Shown here one piece after another: positions 40,657 through 48,012 of a stretch of 64,000 bases of DNA. Every line of letters begins with the position of its first letter. The stretch's first letter is position 1. Origin of the DNA: Pseudolabrys sp. (GTDB lineage: Bacteria > Pseudomonadota > Alphaproteobacteria > Rhizobiales > Xanthobacteraceae); NCBI GenBank assembly GCA_029980465.1, contig JARYIJ010000001.1, positions 806,001 through 870,000 on the forward strand. The letters run 5' to 3'. Below the pieces are notes generated by a model that was not told the DNA's origin, did not search any database, and saw nothing but the letters and a program-made list of their open reading frames with translations. A program made the position numbers and the translations under genes.

Positions 40657-41555
40657 CCTTTCCCGCCGCCGACGGCGCCGCGATAGAGCAAATTACGTCC
40701 CGCAAGGATCAGCAAGATCACAAAGAGTTGCGCGAAACCCATGATCATCGCGACCGCCGACGCCATCGAGTAATCGTATTGCTCGTAGGCCGCCTGATAG
40801 GCTGCGATCGAAATCACGCGCGTTTCGCCGGCCGGCGCGCCGAGCAGCACAGCGGACGGGAACACCGAGAAGGTCTGCACGAACGACAGGCAGAGATTGA
40901 TCGCCAGCCCTTGCGCCAGCAGCGGCATGATGATGTGCCAAAATCGCGCGCGCGGCGGCGCGCCGAGCGTCGAGGCGGCCTGCTCGAGCGACGGGTCGAT
41001 GCCGGTGACATAGGACAACGTCAGCAGGAAGGTGAACGGAAAGCCGGACATGATGAGCGACAGCATCACGCCCATGTAGTTGTGCACGAGCCGCACCTGG
41101 CCGATGCCGAAAAGCGCCAGCGTGCGGTTGAACCAGCCCTGCGGACCGAGATAGGTCAGCAGGCCCTCGGCGATCAGCACGGTGCCGAGCGTGATCGGCA
41201 CCACCAGAATCGTCGTCAGGACACGGCGGCGCTGCAGACGCCGCACCCGCATCGCCACCGGGATCGAAAGAAACACGTTGATCAAGGTGGCCGGCACGGC
41301 GAGACGAAACGTCGTCCAGACCGTGTCGTAGAGGAACGGCTCGGAGAAGAACTTGCGATAGTTGGCGAGCCAGCCGCCCGCTTTCGGCTCGAACGACAGG
41401 ATAAGACCGTAGAGGAACGGATAGACAAACAGCGCCAGCACGAACAGAACCGCGGGCACAGCGAGCAGCGTCACGCCGTCGAGATCACGCAACGCGAGAC
41501 GGATGCGCAGCGGCGGGCGCTCCGGCGCGGCGGCGCCAATGGCCCGATCGGTCAT
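40653..41555 (-). CDS. ABC transporter permease (first)
   Basis: The protein of about 300 residues has six membrane helices and the EAA loop (EQAASTLGAPPRARFWHIIMP). It is like PotB/PhnU permeases. ATG 41555 overlaps the ATPase stop by 4 bases; the frame is open to 41681 but that part is a shadow of the ATPase gene. It forms a heterodimer with the next permease. Confidence 0.92.
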   Translation of the reverse strand: MTDRAIGAAAPERPPLRIRLALRDLDGVTLLAVPAVLFVLALFVYPFLYGLILSFEPKAGGWLANYRKFFSEPFLYDTVWTTFRLAVPATLINVFLSIPVAMRVRRLQRRRVLTTILVVPITLGTVLIAEGLLTYLGPQGWFNRTLALFGIGQVRLVHNYMGVMLSLIMSGFPFTFLLTLSYVTGIDPSLEQAASTLGAPPRARFWHIIMPLLAQGLAINLCLSFVQTFSVFPSAVLLGAPAGETRVISIAAYQAAYEQYDYSMASAVAMIMGFAQLFVILLILAGRNLLYRGAVGGGKG

Positions 41556-42616
41556 GAGGCCGCTCCCGGATAGACGAGAACGCGTGCCGGATCGGCGGCA
41601 AGCCGTATGTTGTCGCCCTTGGCGACAAGCGTATCGGCCATGAAATAAAGCTCGGTACCGTCTCCGGTGCGGCCCGAACAATAGAAATTGCGGCCGTGAT
41701 ACTGCGCGGATTCCACCGTCACGGCGAGCGGCCCGCCCGCCTCCGCCTTCAGATCGTCGGGGCGGATCGCCACTATCGCTTGCCCGTTGACGGCGTTGCC
41801 GATTGGCGTGCCCGCAAACGCGGCGCCGCCAATCGTGACATTGACGGCATTGCCGCTGCGGGCGGCGCTCGACTTCACCAGATTGCGGTAGCCCATGAAC
41901 TCGGCGACGTCGGCGTGCGCCGGGCTGGCGTAAAGCTCCTGCGGCGTGCCGACCTGGCGCACCGTGCCGTCGCGCATCACGACGATGCGGTCGGCGAGCG
42001 ACAGCGCCTCCTCCTGGTCGTGCGTGACGTAGATGGTTGCCGACCCGATCAGGTCGTGGATACGGCGGATCTCGGCGCGCATTTCCAGCCGCAGCTTGGC
42101 GTCGAGGTTCGACAACGGCTCGTCCATCAGAACCAGCGGCGGCTCGATGACGATGGCGCGCGCGATGGCGACGCGCTGCTGCTGGCCGCCTGACAACTGG
42201 CCCGGCAACTTGTCGCCCTGATCGCCGAGCCGCACGATCGACAGCGCCTCGGTGACCTTACGGTCGATGTCGGACCTCGACACGCCCTGCATGGCGAGAC
42301 CGAAACCGATATTCTTGCGCACGCTCATGTGCGGAAACAGCGCATAGTTCTGGAATACCATGCCGAAGCCGCGCTCTTCGGGCTTGCGCCGGTCGATGCG
42401 CGTGGAGTCGAGCCAGATGCTGCCGCCCGACAGCGTCAGCAGGCCGGCGAGGCAATTCAGCGCAGTCGACTTGCCACAGCCCGATGGGCCGAGCAGCGCG
42501 ATGAACTCGCCGCGCTTGACGTTGAGCGTGACGCTCTTGAGCGCGTTGACGGTGCCAAAGCTCCGGCTCATTCCGTCGAGCCTGAGCTCGCGGAAATCGC
42601 GTGCGGCGATTGCCAT
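41552..42616 (-). CDS. ABC transporter ATP-binding protein (PotA/FbpC type)
   Basis: The 354-residue ATPase has Walker A GPSGCGKS (43-50), Q-loop in VFQNYALFPHMSV, signature LSGGQQQRVAIARA, and Walker B LVLMDEPLSNLD, followed by a C-terminal TOBE domain (about 240-350) typical of MalK/PotA/FbpC ATPases. It energises uptake by the two permeases. It is 75 bases downstream of the substrate-binding protein gene. Confidence 0.95.
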   Translation of the reverse strand: MAIAARDFRELRLDGMSRSFGTVNALKSVTLNVKRGEFIALLGPSGCGKSTALNCLAGLLTLSGGSIWLDSTRIDRRKPEERGFGMVFQNYALFPHMSVRKNIGFGLAMQGVSRSDIDRKVTEALSIVRLGDQGDKLPGQLSGGQQQRVAIARAIVIEPPLVLMDEPLSNLDAKLRLEMRAEIRRIHDLIGSATIYVTHDQEEALSLADRIVVMRDGTVRQVGTPQELYASPAHADVAEFMGYRNLVKSSAARSGNAVNVTIGGAAFAGTPIGNAVNGQAIVAIRPDDLKAEAGGPLAVTVESAQYHGRNFYCSGRTGDGTELYFMADTLVAKGDNIRLAADPARVLVYPGAAS

Positions 42617-42691
42617 GTCGACTGTACCTCCCGAACCGGCACGTCGGAGGCCGGCGGCCGTTGCCGCCAGCCTCTTTCTTGTGTGCCTATC

Positions 42692-43873
42692 TTACTTCTT
42701 TTTGGCGGCGCCGATCTGCTCGTCCCAGCGCGAGAACGCGTAGACGAGCTTGTCCGGCAGCAGCGGGATTTCCTGCGGATGCGAGGTGATCTCGTTGGCG
42801 TATTCGGCGCGGCCGTATTCCGCGATCACCTTCTGGCTCGAGGCCGGCGCCATCGACAGCGGCACGTCTTTCACGGCGGGGCCGGGATAGAAGTAACCGT
42901 CGTCATAGGTCATGGCCTGGGCCGGCTTCGACAGCATGTAGTTGAGGAAGTCGATCAGCACGTAGAGCTTGTCGTTCGACACGCCCTTCGGGATGCAGAG
43001 ATAGTGCGCATCGAGGATCCAGTGGTAGCCCTTGAGGAAGAACACCTTGGCTTCCTTCGGCACCACGCCGAGCGCGCGCGGGTTGATGTCCCAACCCATC
43101 TGCGACGGGATCATGTCGCGCGAGCCCTCGCCGAGCTCCTTCATGGTCGGGCCGGTGCCGGCCGGATAGTATTCGACGTACTGGCCGAGCTCCTTCAGAT
43201 ACGACCAGGTCTTGTCCCAGCCGTTCTTGGGATCGTGCGGATCCTTGTCGCCGAGGATGTAGGGCAGCCCCATCATGAAGACGCGGCCCGGGCCGGAGTT
43301 GGCCGGACGCGCATACATGAAGCGGTTCGGGTTGGCCTTGGCCCAGGCGAGCAGGTCTTCGGCCGTCTCCGGCACCTTCTTCACCTTGTCCGGCATGTAT
43401 TCCATCACCGGGCCGGCCGGGCAGAACACGATGCAGACGCCCTGGTTCGAGGCCAGCGCCTGCATCTTCTTGGCGCCGTCGAGATAGATGTCGTCGAGCT
43501 TGGGCAGCTTGGAGGCATATTCCGAGGCGATCGGAATCCATAGCTTCTGGTCGACGCCCGCCGACAACGCGTCGATGCCGGTCAGCACGCCGTCGATGTC
43601 GACGCGGCCGGCGTCCTGCTGCGCCTTGACCTTGCCCGGCAGTTCCGGCGCCGGCGCCTTTGAAAACGTGACGCGCGACACCAGTTTCGGATTCTTGTCG
43701 CGGTAGGCCTCGATCGCCTTCTGCGTCAGCGCAAGGTTGCCGGCGACGTCGACGAAGTTCAGCGACACCGGCGACTTCGGCGCGGCCAGGGTCTGCGCAA
43801 AGGCGCGCAGATCCATCGCCATCGTCCCGGCGATGCCCGCCACCACGGCGCGGCGTGTAGGTTTGAATGTCAT
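42692..43873 (-). CDS. ABC transporter substrate-binding protein, Tat-type signal
   Basis: The 393-residue precursor has an N-terminal twin-arginine signal (TRRAVVAGIAGTMAMDLRAF), ending near AQT. The mature part has the family 1 solute-binding fold, with SPVSLNFVDVAGNLALTQKA at the start. Similar proteins bind organic anions, polyamines or iron. GGGAGG precedes ATG 43873; the frame to 44422 is a shadow. It is the first structural gene of the operon downstream of the GntR regulator. The ligand is unknown. Confidence 0.9.
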   Translation of the reverse strand: MTFKPTRRAVVAGIAGTMAMDLRAFAQTLAAPKSPVSLNFVDVAGNLALTQKAIEAYRDKNPKLVSRVTFSKAPAPELPGKVKAQQDAGRVDIDGVLTGIDALSAGVDQKLWIPIASEYASKLPKLDDIYLDGAKKMQALASNQGVCIVFCPAGPVMEYMPDKVKKVPETAEDLLAWAKANPNRFMYARPANSGPGRVFMMGLPYILGDKDPHDPKNGWDKTWSYLKELGQYVEYYPAGTGPTMKELGEGSRDMIPSQMGWDINPRALGVVPKEAKVFFLKGYHWILDAHYLCIPKGVSNDKLYVLIDFLNYMLSKPAQAMTYDDGYFYPGPAVKDVPLSMAPASSQKVIAEYGRAEYANEITSHPQEIPLLPDKLVYAFSRWDEQIGAAKKK

Positions 43874-43920
43874 CGTTCGTTCCTCCCCGGTTACGTTGGA
43901 TTCGTCTGTTTCGGCTTCGA

Positions 43921-44736
43921 TTATCTCGACCTGGATCGAAGGTATTGCCGCGGCGGCCGCCGCTTGCGCTGACCAGCCTTCTGGCGGTCGACGGGCCGCG
44001 GCGGCGGTTGCCCGTCCTGCTGGTCGGCGAAATAGTCCGTCTTTTCGCCGCGCAGCAATTCGATCGTGAAGAAGATGCCGCGCAGATGCGCGCGCATGGC
44101 ATCGACCGCGCGCGGCGGATCGCGCGCCAGCACGGCGTCCACCACCGCCTGATGTTCGGCAAGGATGTTGGCCTGCTTGCGCGGGATCGTGATGGCGAGG
44201 AAGCGGACGCGATCCATTTGCGCCTTGGCGCTCTCGACGAAATGCCAGGCGCTCTCGTGGCCGGATATCTTCAGGAGCAGTCGGTGCATGTCCTCGTCGG
44301 CGCGGAAGAAGCGCTCGCGATCCTGCGGCCGCTGCAGCGAGCGCTGGCGGTCGATCACTGCCTTGAGCTGCCGGGCCTGACCGTCGTCGAGCCGCTCCGC
44401 CGCCTTGGCGACCGCGGCGCATTCGAGCGACTCCCGCACGAACTGGCTGTCGAACACGTCGCGCAATTCGATCGGCGCGACGAACGAGCCGTATTGCGGG
44501 AAGATCTCGACCAGCCCTTCTTCGGACAGCTTGATCATGGCCTCGCGCACCGGCGTGCGCGACACGCCGAACCGGGCCGCGAACTCCTGCTCGGACAGCA
44601 CGGCGCGCGGCGTCAGCCGGCCGGTGATGATGTCCCGGCGCAGCACGGCGTGAATCTGCGCGCCGATGGTGGTGCGGCGCGCGATCGTATCGCGTGGCGG
44701 CGTGATGCTGTCGATGCGGGCGGGCCGCGAGCCCAT
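43921..44736 (-). CDS. GntR family regulator with FCD effector domain
   Basis: The 271-residue protein has a GntR winged HTH (about 22-85; RRDIITGRLTPRAVLSEQEF, FGVSRTPVREAMIKLSEEGL) and the all-helical FCD domain (about 92-220), whose metal-site histidines are visible in DEDMHRLLLK, LAEHQAVVDA and MRAHLRG. The last 45 residues are basic. It stands 47 bases upstream of the substrate-binding protein gene and presumably controls the ABC/catabolic operon. Confidence 0.93.
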   Translation of the reverse strand: MGSRPARIDSITPPRDTIARRTTIGAQIHAVLRRDIITGRLTPRAVLSEQEFAARFGVSRTPVREAMIKLSEEGLVEIFPQYGSFVAPIELRDVFDSQFVRESLECAAVAKAAERLDDGQARQLKAVIDRQRSLQRPQDRERFFRADEDMHRLLLKISGHESAWHFVESAKAQMDRVRFLAITIPRKQANILAEHQAVVDAVLARDPPRAVDAMRAHLRGIFFTIELLRGEKTDYFADQQDGQPPPRPVDRQKAGQRKRRPPRQYLRSRSR

Positions 44737-44763
44737 CCCATCCTCCCGGTTCTTATTATTATG

Positions 44764-44775
44764 CTAGTATATTAG
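44764..44775. promoter_or_regulatory. AT-rich dyad, possible GntR operator
   Basis: CTAGTATATTAG is a 10-of-12 palindrome in an AT-rich patch 28 bases upstream of the gntR start codon. TAGTAT also occurs twice with 2 bases between (44765-44778). It resembles the short TNGTATACNA-like sites of FCD regulators. Confidence 0.45.
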
Positions 44776-44847
44776 TATTGCGAACGCTGACAAGCGCGGC
44801 CGGAACCGGTCGCGGCGTCGCAGATGCCCGAGGCCGGCCTGGCCGCC

Positions 44848-45810
44848 TCAGGCTTTCGGCGACTCGTAGTTGAAGGCGAAATCCTCGGGCGGCGTCGGTC
44901 CCCAGAGGTAGAACGAATCCTCCGGGTCGTGGTCGCCCGCCTCCCACTCGTTCTCGCGCGCGATGTAGTCGATGTCGCAGGAATATTCCGAGTAGCTGCC
45001 CCACGGATCGCGCACATAGTGGAAGAAGTTGGAGCCGAGCACGTGACGGCCCAGCCCCCAGCCCTTCTGGTAACCCTTGGTCGCCATGTGCTGCGCGCCG
45101 AGGCCGATATCGCCGACCGAGCCGACGTCCCAGCTGCAGTGATGGAAGCCCGGCGAATCCGACTTGGCGAACGCCAGCAGATGGTGGTCGCTGCCATGGA
45201 TGCCGTGCATGAAGGCAACGATATCGCGCGAGCGGTCGGACAGCTTGAGGCCAAGATTACGGCTGTAGAAGTCGATGGCAGCGCTGATATCGCTGGTGAA
45301 AATGAGCACGTGCGACAGCCGCCGCGGCCGGCCCTGCACGGCCTTGCGGCGCATCGGCGCGCTGGCGACGCCCGCCGGCGCGGCCGGCCACGTCACGTCC
45401 GACTTGGTGTCGGGCGAGCACTTCGCCGCGACCCTCACCTCGGTCAGCACATTGTCAAAGCCGTAGAACCAGAAGCCGTTGCTCTCGAAGCCCGGCGGCG
45501 CATCGATTAGCTTGATGCCGTTGCCTTCGATCCGCCGTTTGAGGCCGTCGATGTCCTCGGCATAGCAGCCGAACGATAAATGATGGATTTTCTTGGTCGG
45601 TCCCTCGATCACCGAGCCCCAGATGTGATCCTGGCCGAAGGTCTTGAGGCTTAGTGTGTTGTCCTTGCTGGACACATCGAGGCCGAACTCCTTGTAGAAG
45701 TTCTCCGCCACGGACCCGTCCGGCACGCTGAGCACGAACTGGTCGAGTGAATGAATGCCGAGATCGCCGCTTTTTGCCGTCGGCGCGATCCGTCCGCCAA
45801 TCGCCGTCAT
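44848..45810 (-). CDS. Two-domain VOC extradiol ring-cleavage dioxygenase
   Basis: The 320-residue protein has two VOC modules. The N-terminal one (about 18-130) appears structural. The C-terminal one (about 163-290) keeps the type I extradiol dioxygenase iron ligands: His167 (LSHVLIF), His223/224 (GFHHCSWDVG) and Glu275 (SYSEYSCD). It would open a catecholic ring with oxygen. GGGAGG lies before ATG 45810. It lies upstream of gntR on the same strand and divergent from an Lrp gene; substrate unknown. Confidence 0.88.
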   Translation of the reverse strand: MTAIGGRIAPTAKSGDLGIHSLDQFVLSVPDGSVAENFYKEFGLDVSSKDNTLSLKTFGQDHIWGSVIEGPTKKIHHLSFGCYAEDIDGLKRRIEGNGIKLIDAPPGFESNGFWFYGFDNVLTEVRVAAKCSPDTKSDVTWPAAPAGVASAPMRRKAVQGRPRRLSHVLIFTSDISAAIDFYSRNLGLKLSDRSRDIVAFMHGIHGSDHHLLAFAKSDSPGFHHCSWDVGSVGDIGLGAQHMATKGYQKGWGLGRHVLGSNFFHYVRDPWGSYSEYSCDIDYIARENEWEAGDHDPEDSFYLWGPTPPEDFAFNYESPKA

Positions 45811-45969
45811 TATGACCTCCCGAAATCGTTGCCGGAGATTAGGCCCGGCCTCGGCGTCCACTCAAGCACCGCGTGAGCCTCGGCGGGCGGGCCGGTGGGG
45901 CTCGCCCACCCTGCCCGCCGGGATTAGAATGTCATTTCCTCAAATACCATCAGGACGGGACCGGATTCC

Positions 45970-46434
45970 ATGGACCGCATCGACTGCAAGATACTGGAAG
46001 CGCTGCAGAAGGACGCCACCGCGCCGGTCGCCGACATCGCCGCCCATGCCGGCCTGTCGGTATCGCCATGCTGGCGGCGCATCCAGAAGCTCGAGGCCGA
46101 CGGCGTCATCCGGCGCCGCGTCGTTTTGGTCGACCCGGACAGGATCAACCTCGGCCTCACGGTCTTCGTCACCGTGCGAACCAGCCACCACAACGCCAAA
46201 TGGGCGCAACAATTCTGCAAATCGGTGTCGCTCATTCCGGAGGTCATCGAGTTCTACCGCATGGCCGGGCGCGACGATTATCTGCTGCGCATCGTGGTGC
46301 CCAACATCCAGGCCTATGACGGCGTGTACAAGCGGCTGATCGAGACGGCGGAACTGCTCGATGTCACATCGAGCTTCGCCATGGAGACGATCAAATCGAC
46401 CACCGCGCTGCCCTTGAAATACATCGAATCGTAA
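45970..46434 (+). CDS. Lrp/AsnC family transcriptional regulator
   Basis: The 154-residue protein has the AsnC HTH (about 3-55; AHAGLSVSPCWRRIQKLEADG) and the RAM/AsnC ligand domain (about 65-140). The ending ETIKSTTALPLKYIE is typical. It is divergent from the extradiol dioxygenase gene with a 159-base gap, and so may regulate it or itself in response to an amino acid or aromatic compound. Confidence 0.92.
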   Translation: MDRIDCKILEALQKDATAPVADIAAHAGLSVSPCWRRIQKLEADGVIRRRVVLVDPDRINLGLTVFVTVRTSHHNAKWAQQFCKSVSLIPEVIEFYRMAGRDDYLLRIVVPNIQAYDGVYKRLIETAELLDVTSSFAMETIKSTTALPLKYIES

Positions 46435-46565
46435 TTGGCTCGGCGGCCAGCCCCCGATAATGAGATTTCCATAGAGAGCCATTTCGCGAAAATACTTTGC
46501 GCGACGGCCGCCTCGTACCTCCCACAACGCAAACCGCTGCCCGCGCCTGACGAGCACACTATGGC

Positions 46566-46617
46566 CGTTCGTCATGACGAAGGCGCAGTCACGTTCGTCA
46601 TGACGAAGGCGCAGTCA
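46566..46617 (+). repeat. Tandem 26-bp direct repeat with a perfect 14-bp palindrome in each unit
   Basis: Two identical 26-bp units lie at 46566-46591 and 46592-46617. Each contains TTCGTCATGACGAA, a perfect palindrome (46568-46581 and 46594-46607), 26 bases centre to centre. They end 11 bases before the start codon at 46629, next to AAAGGAG. They could be twin operators or hairpins in the 5' untranslated region. Confidence 0.8.
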
Positions 46618-46628
46618 AAGGAGCGGCG

Positions 46629-46883
46629 ATGCCCCTGTTTTCCGACCACCCGGCCTCTGTCGGCGAGACCTATTGGCAGCACATGCGATCGGCATTCGGC
46701 TTCGGCGGTTGCATGATCGCCGGCGGTGTCGCCTGCCTGGCGCACGGCCTGCTGCCGTTCCTGTTCACCTCGACCGGATCGCGCACGGTCGCCGAGCTGC
46801 ATGACCGCATGATTACGCACCGTAGCCGGGTGAAGCCGCTGAACCAATCCGCGTCGGTCGACGTGGCCTGCCTGGATCGATAG
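46629..46883 (+). CDS. Small DUF6356-like membrane-associated protein
   Basis: The 84-residue protein begins LFSDHPASVGETYWQHMRSA, a pattern I associate with DUF6356 proteins, followed by one hydrophobic helix (GGCMIAGGVACLAHGLLPFL). The tail is polar. AAAGGAG lies before ATG 46629. Function is unknown. The tandem palindromes just upstream suggest specific regulation. Confidence 0.7.
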   Translation: MPLFSDHPASVGETYWQHMRSAFGFGGCMIAGGVACLAHGLLPFLFTSTGSRTVAELHDRMITHRSRVKPLNQSASVDVACLDR

Positions 46884-46967
46884 CGTTCCGGCTGGCCGGG
46901 ACGTCACGCGCGTTGCATGCCTTTTGGCCAAGCGCGACGCACGGCCCCGACCAATCGCCGTTCCGGT

Positions 46968-46996
46968 TTGACAATCGCCGTGCGCCGATTATCGTT
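46968..46996 (+). promoter_or_regulatory. Probable promoter of the molybdenum hydroxylase operon
   Basis: TTGACA at 46968-46973 is a consensus -35. A -10-like TATCGT starts at 46990 (16-base spacing). It overlaps the left arm of the inverted repeat at 46990-47011. Confidence 0.5.
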
Positions 46997-47011
46997 TGTA
47001 TGCAAACGATA
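46990..47011. promoter_or_regulatory. 22-bp inverted repeat, probable operator of the molybdenum hydroxylase operon
   Basis: TATCGTTTG-TATG-CAAACGATA has perfect 9-bp arms and a 4-base spacer. It sits over the likely -10 region, 23 bases before the first gene. The core TTTGTATGCAAA is like GntR/FCD or LacI-type operators. A repressor bound here would block initiation. Confidence 0.8.
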
Positions 47012-47033
47012 TGTCCGGGGTTGAGCCACCATC

Positions 47034-47888
47034 ATGAAGCCTGCGCCCTTTGTCCGTCACGCGCCGAAGACGCTCGATGAGGCGCTGAAGATCCTCGCCG
47101 AGGTCGCGCCGCAGGACGGCCGCATCCTCGCCGGCGGCCAGAGCCTGGTGCCGGTCATGGCGTTCCGCATGGCGCGCCCGGCCCATCTCGTCGACATCAA
47201 CGAGGTCGCCGGTCTCGACAAGCTCGCGGTCGAGGACGGCAAGCTGATCGTCGGCGCGCGGGTGCGCCACGCCACCTTTCACAGGCCAGCAGCGCCCGGC
47301 CCGCTCGGCGCGCTGCTCGCCGTGGTCGTACGCAATATCGCGCATTACCCGATCCGCACGCGCGGCACGATGTGCGGCAGCCTCGCCAATGCCGATCCGG
47401 CATCCGAGTGGTGCCTGACTGCCGCGACGCTCGGCGCACAGATGGTGGCGAAGAGCGCGAGCGGCGAACGCGTGATTGCCGCAGACGACTTCTTCGAAGG
47501 CATCATGTCGACCGCGCTTGCCGAAGATGAGTTGCTCGCCGAAGTGCGCTTGCCGCTACTGCCGGACGGCACGAAATTCGGCTTCAATGAATTCAGCCGG
47601 CGCGCCGGCGATTTTGCGATGAGCGTCGCGCTCGCCGTCTACGAGATCAAGGACGGCAGGATCGCGTCGCCGCGCCTCGGCGTCGGCGGCGCCGAACCGC
47701 ATCCGCGCCGCATCCCTGAAGCCGAAGCCGCGCTCGATGGCCAGGCGCCCGGCGACATGGCGTTCCGCGCCGCCGCCGAGGCGGCGGCCGCCGCCATCGA
47801 TCCGCTCGAGGATGCCCAGACCGACGCCAGTTACCGCCGCGATCTCGTCCGCGCCGTGGTGCGCCGCGCGCTGGAGGCGAGCCTGTGA
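47034..47888 (+). CDS. Molybdenum hydroxylase, FAD-binding medium subunit (CoxM/CutM-like)
   Basis: The 284-residue subunit has the FAD-binding motifs AGGQSLVPVMAFR (33-45) and TRGTMCGSLANADPASEW (about 109-126) and the CO-dehydrogenase flavoprotein C-terminal domain (about 180-280). It passes electrons from the Fe-S subunit to FAD. It is the first gene of a four-gene operon; a REP-like element separates it from the next gene. Confidence 0.95.
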   Translation: MKPAPFVRHAPKTLDEALKILAEVAPQDGRILAGGQSLVPVMAFRMARPAHLVDINEVAGLDKLAVEDGKLIVGARVRHATFHRPAAPGPLGALLAVVVRNIAHYPIRTRGTMCGSLANADPASEWCLTAATLGAQMVAKSASGERVIAADDFFEGIMSTALAEDELLAEVRLPLLPDGTKFGFNEFSRRAGDFAMSVALAVYEIKDGRIASPRLGVGGAEPHPRRIPEAEAALDGQAPGDMAFRAAAEAAAAAIDPLEDAQTDASYRRDLVRAVVRRALEASL

Positions 47889-47903
47889 CGGCGTTCCGGC
47901 AAT

Positions 47904-47996
47904 CCGCTCATTTCCGCGCAAGCGGGAATCCAGAACCACAAGTTCCTGCGCAGCGAGATGTCACGCCGGGTCCCCGCTTTCGCGGGGACGAGCGGG
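47904..47996. repeat. REP-like palindromic element, copy 1
   Basis: The element runs from CCGCTC (47904-47909) to GAGCGG (47990-47995). The arms are CCGCGCAAGCGG (left hairpin) and TCCCCGCTTTCGCGGGGA (right hairpin). It is nearly identical in layout to the copy at 50389-50468 and lies between the FAD and the first Mo subunit genes. Confidence 0.85.
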
Positions 47997-48012
47997 ATTT
48001 ACGGAGGGCGCG

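Noticed and set aside
43874-44422. Longer start for the substrate-binding protein
   Set aside because: It would read through the GntR gene in another frame; the signal peptide and GGGAGG support 43873.
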